From JAABRU01 sp964505535 (GTDB taxonomy: Bacteria > Desulfobacterota > Desulfobacteria > Desulfobacterales > Desulfococcaceae), in contig CAZDIU010000009.1 in NCBI GenBank assembly GCA_964505535.1, forward strand, positions 1 through 41,237: a DNA stretch of 41,237 nucleotides. Direction: 5' to 3'. Within the stretch, counting starts at the first letter, position 1, and each line of letters begins with the position of its first letter. Positions 1 to 6,465 of the stretch are shown here, piece by piece. The position numbers and the translations under genes are program-made. A model generated the notes under the pieces. That model did no database searches and had not been told where the DNA came from. It saw only the letters and a list, made by a program, of their open reading frames with translations.

Positions 1-21
1 CCGCCGGGTCAGGGAATGTCC

Positions 22-84
22 GGAGTGCCGGACTGAAAGTCTGGCAGAAAATGCAGGCATCCCAAACTTTCAGTCAGGGACTCC
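22..84. repeat. Imperfect inverted repeat (stem-loop)
   Basis: Arms 22-44 and 62-84 are reverse complements at 20 of 23 positions, with a 17-base loop. A second small hairpin (98-103 with 108-113) follows. No gene is seen in 1-321. The stretch consists of this stem-loop, a dispersed 30-mer, a terminator and two A/T-flanked hairpins. It may be the end of a repeat or element that continues left of the window. Confidence 0.6.
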
Positions 85-130
85 GATTGATCATTTTCCG
101 CCAGATTTGGCGGTATTGACGATCTGAACA

Positions 131-160
131 AATTATATTTTCAATGGGGAAATCGGTATA
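131..160 (+). repeat. Dispersed 30-mer, copy 1
   Basis: This AT-rich sequence, with core TTCAATGGGGAAATCGGTAT, recurs with few changes at 23741-23770 on the same strand and at 38499-38530 on the opposite strand. All three copies lie outside genes and next to other repeats. Function unknown. Confidence 0.6.
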
Positions 161-200
161 ACAAAAAAAGCCCGCTCCCCAAAAGGGAACGGGCTTTGAT
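161..200 (-). terminator. Rho-independent terminator, end of dsr operon
   Basis: A GC-rich hairpin has outer arms AAAGCCCG (167-174) and CGGGCTTT (190-197). Read on the minus strand it is followed by a run of seven T. It lies about 125 bases beyond the dsrP stop codon, so it plausibly ends the dsr transcript. The two hairpins nearer to dsrP (219-251 and 278-316) could act first. Confidence 0.65.
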
Positions 201-218
201 TTTTTGCAATGAGCAGAG

Positions 219-251
219 AAAAACCGGATTTTTTCGAGAAATCCGTTTTTT
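219..251. repeat. A/T-flanked CCGG palindrome, copy A
   Basis: This imperfect hairpin has the core AAACCGGATTT...AAATCCGTTT. It belongs to the same family as 278-316 and 38550-38585. Its outer T-run could also give terminator activity. Confidence 0.55.
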
Positions 252-277
252 TTCAGCACCGGAATGGGAACCAAGTC

Positions 278-316
278 AGAAGAAACCGGATTTTTTAAAA
301 AAATCCGGTTTCTTCT
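278..316. repeat. A/T-flanked CCGG palindrome, copy B (19-bp perfect arms)
   Basis: Arms 278-296 and 298-316 are perfect reverse complements of 19 bases with a one-base loop. It lies 5 bases past the dsrP stop codon. It may act as a terminator or mRNA 3' stabiliser for the dsr transcript, and it is also a copy of a dispersed palindrome seen near 38550. Confidence 0.65.
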
Positions 317-321
317 CATCA

Positions 322-1479
322 CTAGGCTTTCACTTCCTCTTTCACGGACACGGCCATTTTGAACAGCAGCGTCAGTACCAAAAAGCCCACAGCCCATACG
401 CCCAGAGTCACAATCAGTTCCGGAATGGTGGGTGCGTATTCATTGACCTCGTGCAGGGGGTTGGGCACAAAACCGCCGGAGATCATGCCCATGCCCTTGT
501 CAATCCAGGTCCCCACAAAGACCAGAACACAGGACACAGCCAGAAGCCCCTCATTCTGCCGGTTGGCAGAGGGCAGGAGCATGAGGATGGCAACGGTCAT
601 CAGAATCATGGATGTCCACATAAAGGGAACCAGGGAACCGTGACCGTGCAGGCCGACGAACAGATACCTGATGTGATCCATGTGTTCCGGAATCTGGCTG
701 TAAAAGGCCACAAAAACCTCGCACAGGAAGAAGAACACATTGATGATAATGGCATAGGTGACAATCTTTGCGAGGGACTGAATCTGCTCCCTGCCCGGAT
801 CAAAGTCTGTCACTCTCCGGATGATGAGGCACAGCAGAATCAGCAGGGCCGGGCCTGCTGCAAAGGCCGAGGCCAGAAAGCGGGGAGCCAGGATGGCTGT
901 GAGCCAGAAACCTCTGCCCGGCAGACCGCAGTACAGGTAGGCTGTCACGGTATGGATACCCACAGCCCAGGGAATGGACAGATAAATCAGCGGTTTGAGC
1001 CATTTCCCGTAGTGGGTTCCGTTGCGCTCTGCCTCCAGCACATTCCAGCCGATGACAATGTTCAGGAAAAGATAGCCGTTGAGCACGATCATGTCCCAGA
1101 ACAGCATGGAACGGGGGGTGGGATACAGGAGCACATTGAGCATCCGCATGGGCTGACCGAGATCCACCATGATGAACAGCAGACACATGGTCAGCGCGGA
1201 AATCGCCAGAAACTCGCCCAGGACGGTGATACGTCCAAAGGCTTTGTAATCATGAAGATAATAGGGCAGCACCACCATCACGCCTCCGGCCGCGACCCCG
1301 ACCAGGAAGGTGAACTGGGCAATATAGAATCCCCAGGAAACATCCCGGCTCATGCCGGTGATTCCCAGACCGAACTGCAACTGCCACAGCCAGACCAGCA
1401 CACCTGCGCCCGCAGCAGCAGACAGGATTCCCAGCCATCCGTAATATTTTTTGCTTCCTTTTAAGGCTAATTCAAGCAT
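322..1479 (-). CDS. dsrP: DsrP, NrfD-type membrane subunit of DsrMKJOP
   Basis: This is an integral membrane quinone-interacting subunit of the DsrMKJOP complex, which passes electrons between the menaquinone pool, the periplasmic DsrJ/DsrO and the cytoplasmic DsrK during sulfite reduction. The 385-residue protein is almost wholly hydrophobic, with roughly ten membrane segments, and fits the NrfD/PsrC family. It contains no cysteine cluster, as expected for a subunit that relies on DsrO for its Fe-S centres. I chose the ATG at 1479 because GAGGGGG lies just before it. A GTG at 1491 overlaps the dsrO stop codon and would add four residues, but it has no ribosome binding site. It is the last gene of the operon. 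Confidence 0.93.
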   Translation of the reverse strand: MLELALKGSKKYYGWLGILSAAAGAGVLVWLWQLQFGLGITGMSRDVSWGFYIAQFTFLVGVAAGGVMVVLPYYLHDYKAFGRITVLGEFLAISALTMCLLFIMVDLGQPMRMLNVLLYPTPRSMLFWDMIVLNGYLFLNIVIGWNVLEAERNGTHYGKWLKPLIYLSIPWAVGIHTVTAYLYCGLPGRGFWLTAILAPRFLASAFAAGPALLILLCLIIRRVTDFDPGREQIQSLAKIVTYAIIINVFFFLCEVFVAFYSQIPEHMDHIRYLFVGLHGHGSLVPFMWTSMILMTVAILMLLPSANRQNEGLLAVSCVLVFVGTWIDKGMGMISGGFVPNPLHEVNEYAPTIPELIVTLGVWAVGFLVLTLLFKMAVSVKEEVKA

Positions 1480-1487
1480 AATCCCCC

Positions 1488-2279
1488 TCACACAATATAG
1501 TAAACAGAGGGTTCGGTGCCCAGACCCTGTTTACGTCTGATAGTGAAATTTTCTTTCAGAAGTTTCCGGACTTCGGATTCAGGATCAGCCAGATCCCCGA
1601 AGGCAATCGCACCATTGGAAGCCTCCACGCATGCAGGCATCTTTCCCTCTTCCAGAAGTTCCGCACAGAAATTGCATTTTTCCACTACGCCTTTCATGCG
1701 GGTGGGAAATTTTCTGTTGGTTTCCGCGATAAAGGGACGGGGATCCCGGAAGTTGAAACTTCTGGCCCCAAAGGGACACGCTGCCATGCAGAAACGGCAG
1801 CCTATGCACCGGTGAAAATCCATGATCACAATGCCGTCCTCCCGCTGAAAGGTGGCTTTGGTGGGACAGGCCCGGCAGCAGGGCGGATTCTGGCAGTGAT
1901 TGCACAGCACCAGGAAAGGCGTATGCTCTGCTGTTTCACTCAGATATTCCGTACTCATATCCGGGAACGCATGTTTGAACTCGGTTTCCCAGATCCATTT
2001 GATTTCATGCCGCTTGATTTCATGCTTGGGAACATTGTGGATTTTGTGACACGCCTCAATCAGAGGCTCAATGTCCTTGGCAGTTTTCAGCTTCCGGGTG
2101 TCAATGACCATAGCCCATTGTTTGGCACTCAGAGCATTTTCACCTTTATGTATCTGAACTTCCTGTTTTCCACTCTGCTCCCCGCCGGACGAGGCAACCG
2201 CGTTTATTATCACCGGACTGGCACTGAGGCCAAGAGCTGCTACGCCGGCAACCTTTAAGAATTCTCTTCTGTTACTCAT
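1488..2279 (-). CDS. dsrO: DsrO, periplasmic Fe-S subunit of DsrMKJOP
   Basis: This is a periplasmic ferredoxin-like electron carrier that pairs with DsrP. The 263-residue protein begins with a twin-arginine signal (SNRREFLKVAG, then a hydrophobic stretch), so it is exported folded by Tat. Cysteine clusters follow in the order CNHCQNPPCCRACP, CIGCRFCMAACPFG and CNFC with a later C, matching the NrfC/DmsB type that binds several [4Fe-4S] centres. I chose the ATG at 2279, which has AAGGAG upstream and puts the RR motif at residues 4-5. Extending to 2357 would add an unlikely basic leader. The start overlaps the dsrJ stop by 8 bases, which suggests translational coupling. Confidence 0.93.
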   Translation of the reverse strand: MSNRREFLKVAGVAALGLSASPVIINAVASSGGEQSGKQEVQIHKGENALSAKQWAMVIDTRKLKTAKDIEPLIEACHKIHNVPKHEIKRHEIKWIWETEFKHAFPDMSTEYLSETAEHTPFLVLCNHCQNPPCCRACPTKATFQREDGIVIMDFHRCIGCRFCMAACPFGARSFNFRDPRPFIAETNRKFPTRMKGVVEKCNFCAELLEEGKMPACVEASNGAIAFGDLADPESEVRKLLKENFTIRRKQGLGTEPSVYYIV

Positions 2280-2679
2280 CCTTTTTCTCCTTCGGGTTGT
2301 CAATGTGGCAATCCCAGCAGTACGGGTCAACCGAGGTGTAATTGTGGCATCTGTCACAGAATTCCGCCTTGTTGGAATGACATTCCATACAGGTGTTGGA
2401 CAGACTCATGTTGAATGCCTTTCCCTCTTCATTGACATACATGCGGACACCGTCACGCACAACAGCAAGCCGCCATTCATCAAGCATCTGCATGTGATCT
2501 GTCCGCATGATATCTGTGGGCCGGATGCACACCCTGGCTTCTTTGGCCTCCTTGGTCAGTTCCAGCTTGGGCGCAGGTGCTGCCTTTCCGTAATTGTACC
2601 AGAAAGGAAGGGTCATCATGACCAGAAAAACGGCCAGACCGGTCATCACCAGTTTTTTATGATAGATTTTATTCGGCAT
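2272..2679 (-). CDS. dsrJ: DsrJ, triheme cytochrome c of DsrMKJOP
   Basis: This is a small periplasmic, membrane-anchored cytochrome c. It has 135 residues, with an uncleaved signal or membrane anchor at about residues 9-27 and three CxxCH haem sites near the C-terminus: CMECH (97-101), CDRCH (108-112) and CWDCH (121-125). DsrJ proteins are known for one haem with an unusual cysteine axial ligand. Cys51, in RVCIRP, is the only cysteine outside the haem motifs and is the obvious candidate here. The start overlaps the end of dsrK by 11 bases and has a strong GGAGG before it. It sits between dsrK and dsrO, the usual order. Confidence 0.94.
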   Translation of the reverse strand: MPNKIYHKKLVMTGLAVFLVMMTLPFWYNYGKAAPAPKLELTKEAKEARVCIRPTDIMRTDHMQMLDEWRLAVVRDGVRMYVNEEGKAFNMSLSNTCMECHSNKAEFCDRCHNYTSVDPYCWDCHIDNPKEKKDE

Positions 2680-4309
2680 CGTCGTCCTCCTCCATTCCCG
2701 GCAAGGGTTCGCCGCGCAGATCGGTCTCTCTTTCCTTTTCTCCCGGCAGGATCAGGGCATTGCCCACAAGTTCCGTAACACCGGTGACATTTACGCCCGG
2801 AGACCAGTATTTCATCAGATCCGGCAGCACGGCCCGGTCAATGGCACATACGCAGGCCAGCATGTTCACGCCAAATTTGTCCCGCACATGCTTTACCGCA
2901 TTGGCCCGGGGCAGACCGCCGCACATCCGCAGTTCCATATCCTCTCCTGCATTCAGACCGGAACCGGAACCGCAGCAGAAGGTGTTTTCCCGGATGGTAT
3001 TGGCCGGCATGTCATAGAAATGATTGCAGGTGTTCTGAATCACGTACCGGGGTTCGTCAAACATTCCCATGCCCCTGGCCGGGTTGCAGGAATCGTGAAA
3101 AGTGATGATATGATTGTCGTTTCGTGAAGGATCGAGTTCCAGTTTGCCGTGATAGATCAGATCTGCTGTAAACTCGGAGATATGCACCATTTTGGTGGAT
3201 TTGGCATTCTCGAATTTGGTGCCGGTGATGGGGGAAACCGGTTCTTCCAGAAAATCCGCGGGACCGTTGAGCGTATCCATATACTGATGAAGCACGCGCC
3301 ACATATGACCGCATTCGCCGCCCAGAATCCATTTGACGCCCAGGCGTTTGGCTTCTGCATATATCTTGGAATTGAGCCGCTTCATGGTCTCATGGGAGGT
3401 GAAGAAACCGAAATTTCCGCCCTCGGAGGCATAGGTGCTCCAGGTGACATCCAGACCGTATCTGTCTTTGAGATATTTGAACAGGATCAGATAGCCCATG
3501 GCGGTATAGGTTCCGGGATCGGCAAACACGTCTCCCGAAGGTGTGACAAACAGGATGTCTGCTCCTTTTTTGTTGTAATTCGGAGCCACGTTGACACCCG
3601 TGATTTCCTCAATGTCATCCACAAAGAAATCCAGCATGTCCTTGAAGGCATGGGGCTGAATGCCCAGGTGGTTTCCGGTTTTGTAGCAGTTGGAAACCGG
3701 AGTAGCGATCCAGTCAATGTTGAGTCCCAGAAGATTGAGCAGTTCCCGGCCCATGATGGTGATTTCCGCTGTGTCAATGCCGTAGGGACAGAAAACCGAA
3801 CATCTCCGGCATTCCGAACACTGAAACATGTAATACCACCACTCTTTGAGCACATCCACTGTCATGGGACGCGCGCCCGCGACTCTGCCGAGAAGTTTGC
3901 CGAATGCGGTGAAATCATTCCGGTACACCGAGCGGAGCAGTTCAGCCCGCAGCACCGGCATGTTTTTGGGATCGCCTGTGCCGATGAAGAAATGGCACTT
4001 GTCCGCGCACGCGCCGCAGCGCACGCAGATGTCCATGAACACTTTGAAAGAGCGGAATTTTTCCAGGCGTTCTTTAAAGCCCTTATGAATGATTTCCTGC
4101 CAGTTTTCCGGAAGTTTCCAGTCCTCATCCAGGGGATTCCAGTTTCTGGCAAAAGGCATTCCCAGGGTTTCCACGCTTTTGGGATTGGCCGCATAACAGT
4201 ACATCCCCTTGCGAATATTCACAGGGGTGTCCATCCATTCTGTTTTGCGTTTGCGGGGGTTGTAATCCAGCCCCCCAAACAGTTCATCTGATTTGGGAAG
4301 GTCCGACAT
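2669..4309 (-). CDS. dsrK: DsrK, HdrD-like catalytic Fe-S subunit of DsrMKJOP
   Basis: This is the cytoplasmic subunit related to heterodisulfide reductase HdrD. It is thought to act on the DsrC trisulfide or disulfide, using electrons delivered through DsrM. The 546-residue protein has two ferredoxin-type clusters, CVRCGACADKC near residue 92 and CSECRRCSVFCP near residue 163. In the C-terminal half it has the CCG-type motif typical of the HdrD non-cubane centre, with HDSCNPARG followed by FCCGSGSG and MCGG. No signal peptide or membrane segment is visible. The start lies 3 bases after the dsrM stop, and the AAGGAG ribosome site is inside the end of dsrM. Confidence 0.95.
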   Translation of the reverse strand: MSDLPKSDELFGGLDYNPRKRKTEWMDTPVNIRKGMYCYAANPKSVETLGMPFARNWNPLDEDWKLPENWQEIIHKGFKERLEKFRSFKVFMDICVRCGACADKCHFFIGTGDPKNMPVLRAELLRSVYRNDFTAFGKLLGRVAGARPMTVDVLKEWWYYMFQCSECRRCSVFCPYGIDTAEITIMGRELLNLLGLNIDWIATPVSNCYKTGNHLGIQPHAFKDMLDFFVDDIEEITGVNVAPNYNKKGADILFVTPSGDVFADPGTYTAMGYLILFKYLKDRYGLDVTWSTYASEGGNFGFFTSHETMKRLNSKIYAEAKRLGVKWILGGECGHMWRVLHQYMDTLNGPADFLEEPVSPITGTKFENAKSTKMVHISEFTADLIYHGKLELDPSRNDNHIITFHDSCNPARGMGMFDEPRYVIQNTCNHFYDMPANTIRENTFCCGSGSGLNAGEDMELRMCGGLPRANAVKHVRDKFGVNMLACVCAIDRAVLPDLMKYWSPGVNVTGVTELVGNALILPGEKERETDLRGEPLPGMEEDDDAE

Positions 4310-4312
4310 TCT

Positions 4313-5311
4313 TTACTCCTTCTTGTCCACCGGGAGACCGGCTTCAATCATCAGTTCCCTGAAGTGATCCTCATATTCCTCATAACTGTGTACAGTTACA
4401 GGATAATTCCACGGGTTGACATGCCGTTCGGCACGGTTGTTGCATGGCATATTGCGGGTCGGGCTCATGAAGATGCCGCCCATATGCATCAGTTTGCTGA
4501 AGGGAAAATAGGCCAGCAGCACACACACAAAAAAAAGATGAACATAAAAAAGCCCGCCGAGTCCCTGGGGGATCGCGGGATGGAAGGTTGCCAGGCCCAT
4601 GGTGAGTTCTTTTACTGCCACCACATTGACCTTGACAAAATAGCGCATCAGAATGCCGGTAAAGGCTATGCCGATGATGAGAAACAGCGGGAAATAATCC
4701 GCTGCCAGAGAGATGTAGTTGACCTGGGGGGTCAGCATTCTTCTGAGGCAGAGATAAATCGCCGCACCCAGCAGCACCAGACCGGACATGTAAACGATGG
4801 GCAGTCCGAACTGGAAAAAGCTGTCGAGTTTTTCCACAATTTTGATGAAAAACGGCACAGGCTCAGTGAAAAATCTCAGATGGCGGACGGCTGTCACAAA
4901 AAAGGCATAATGGAAAGCCAGCGCGCCCAGCCACAGGAAGATTTCCAGACCGTAAAAGAGTTTGCCGTCTTTGATCCGGAGTTTGAGATTCCGGAACAGG
5001 GAACGGAAAAGCACCACTTCCAGGATCATGCGCATCACCACACCGCCGGCCGTATCCGGACAGTCCAGTTTTGACTGTCTGATCCAGGGAAGCGATTTCT
5101 GCTGACCGCAGGTTGTGGGAATCCGGAAGGGCACCGGCGAAGAGGCCCATCCCATGATCCGGTACACAAATCCCGCAATGAACACGGCCAGGGCCGCATA
5201 CGGAATCACAATACCGAAGACAACCTGAAGCCCTGCCACTTCAACACCCGCATACGCAAGGAGGAAGAGCAGAATCACTGTCATGAAGGAAAACAAGTAC
5301 TTTACATTCAT
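4313..5311 (-). CDS. dsrM: DsrM, NarI-like cytochrome b of DsrMKJOP
   Basis: This is a membrane cytochrome b subunit related to the NarI nitrate reductase gamma subunit. It is expected to bind two b haems and oxidise or reduce menaquinone for DsrK. The 332 residues include about six hydrophobic segments: near residues 7-23 and 30-50 at the N-terminus, then four in the NarI-like region. Histidines in several helices (for example AFHYAFF and the ATFHPAIP/YVHLFF pair) could ligate haem. The C-terminal tail is hydrophilic and cytoplasmic. GAGG precedes the ATG by 9 bases. It is the first membrane subunit in the order M-K-J-O-P, the usual order in sulfate reducers. Confidence 0.94.
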   Translation of the reverse strand: MNVKYLFSFMTVILLFLLAYAGVEVAGLQVVFGIVIPYAALAVFIAGFVYRIMGWASSPVPFRIPTTCGQQKSLPWIRQSKLDCPDTAGGVVMRMILEVVLFRSLFRNLKLRIKDGKLFYGLEIFLWLGALAFHYAFFVTAVRHLRFFTEPVPFFIKIVEKLDSFFQFGLPIVYMSGLVLLGAAIYLCLRRMLTPQVNYISLAADYFPLFLIIGIAFTGILMRYFVKVNVVAVKELTMGLATFHPAIPQGLGGLFYVHLFFVCVLLAYFPFSKLMHMGGIFMSPTRNMPCNNRAERHVNPWNYPVTVHSYEEYEDHFRELMIEAGLPVDKKE

Positions 5312-5387
5312 TCAGCATTACCTCACTTTGCGGCTTCGGACAGTCTGACGACCGCCCCAAACCAGATTTGAATTAATATATTATTGC

Positions 5388-5921
5388 CTAAAATCCCGGC
5401 CCATCATCCGGAATTTCCTCCACCAGCCCCGCCCTGGAAAATGCGCTGTAAAACTTGCTTTTTTCATGGCTTGCCTTCAGTTGGAAAATGGTCTGCGCAC
5501 ACCGCATGTATATATTGAAAGCAATGAGCGCAAGTTCATCAATTTTTTTCTCAAAATCCTGCAGTTCCCTGAGTTTCTGCATATCCTTCAGTTCCGTGTG
5601 CAGATCTTCCCTGACAATCTGTTTCAGAAAAAAAATGAAACTTACAGCCTGGGAAGGCGTAAACATGGCCTGCACGGCCCGGATTCTGATCACCGGATCC
5701 AGAACTGCTGACAGCAGATCCCTGTCCGGCTGTGCCTTCAGCATCTCATCAAACACCCCTTTGAGGCTTTCCATGGTGGTGCTGCCCACCGGATTGGCAA
5801 AAGGGTCCTTCTGCTGCTTCAGAAACCTTGAAGTATCAGGCGGATAGGTATCCACAACATGTTCAAACCATTTCTTCACAACGGCAGATTTTTTTTCCGC
5901 CAGCAGTATTTCCAGTCCCAT
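5388..5921 (-). CDS. RsbRD N-terminal-type protein leading the dsrMKJOP operon
   Basis: The protein has 177 residues, is soluble and is almost entirely helical by composition. It begins MGLEILLAEKK and has KWFEHVVDTYPPDTSRFL, a pattern I recognise from the RsbRD N-terminal (globin-fold-like) domain family. Genes of this family often precede dsrM in sulfate reducers. The STAS domain of true RsbR co-antagonists is absent. The gap to dsrM is only 76 bases with no terminator, so the gene is very probably the first of the dsr operon. A sensory or regulatory role in the complex is possible but not shown by the sequence. The family call rests on remembered resemblance and context. Confidence 0.75.
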   Translation of the reverse strand: MGLEILLAEKKSAVVKKWFEHVVDTYPPDTSRFLKQQKDPFANPVGSTTMESLKGVFDEMLKAQPDRDLLSAVLDPVIRIRAVQAMFTPSQAVSFIFFLKQIVREDLHTELKDMQKLRELQDFEKKIDELALIAFNIYMRCAQTIFQLKASHEKSKFYSAFSRAGLVEEIPDDGPGF

Positions 5922-6465
5922 ATTCAGATTCCCATCCCCGCAGTTTGTGTTTTTTCCATGCCAGACACTGTAACCGTATATTTCCGCATATCCTTAAGTG
6001 AGTTCTGAAAATGAATGTCCCTGTTCAGTCACCTGAAAGATTTGACAACTTTTGGAAAGTTGTCAAATCTGAGGGATGTTCTTTTCCGGAAATCTCCTGA
6101 CCCCCGTTTCCCAGAGCAATACCTCATCTCCGACCGCGGGATCGGTGACAGTATGACGTGGCAATACTGTATCCCCTGCCCTGTATATTCCGGAACGGAT
6201 GCTATAAACAATTTTATGCAGTTATGTCAAGACCAAATGCAAAAATAAGACACAGGGGAAACAGGCTGATGCATTGAAATCCGAAAGAAATAAGGATTAA
6301 AGATGCCTGTGAAAAAACAGTTTTGCCTCTTGCCTTAAAAGACTGACTCAGGTATAAAACAAGGACGTTCCCGGATACGGGATGGCAAATGAACTATCCT
6401 GACATGATGACGTTGAATCCCGATACCCTGATTCTCAGACAAAGGACAGAGCGGATACCCAAACC
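5922..6465. other. Divergent intergenic region between the dsr operon and the PUFA-synthase gene
   Basis: These 544 bases contain no convincing gene. They should hold the promoters for the leftward dsr operon and the rightward PUFA-synthase-like gene, but I cannot name a clear -35/-10 pair for either. Seen directly are a 15-bp perfect palindrome (6038-6070) and a weaker hairpin with arms ACAGTAT/ATACTGT (6148-6154, 6164-6170). An open frame at 6015-6248 simply reads through the palindrome and is not thought to be a gene. Confidence 0.6.
6038..6070. repeat. 33-bp perfect palindrome with TTGACAACTTT core
   Basis: Arms 6038-6052 (AGATTTGACAACTTT) and 6056-6070 are exact reverse complements around a 3-base loop, TGG. 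It could be an operator in the divergent promoter region or a miniature mobile palindrome. It has no T-run and so is not a normal terminator. Confidence 0.75.

Noticed and set aside
196..1464. Long open frame on the plus strand opposite dsrP (422 codons)
   Set aside because: It is the antisense shadow of dsrP, rich in H, Q and G, with no recognisable domain. The minus-strand protein is a clear DsrP.
3149..4291. Long open frame on the plus strand opposite dsrK (380 codons)
   Set aside because: Antisense shadow of dsrK, whose Fe-S and CCG motifs are unambiguous on the minus strand.
6015..6248. Small plus-strand gene of 77 codons
   Set aside because: It runs through the 6038-6070 palindrome (translated DLTTFGKLSNL), has no ribosome site and no recognisable domain.
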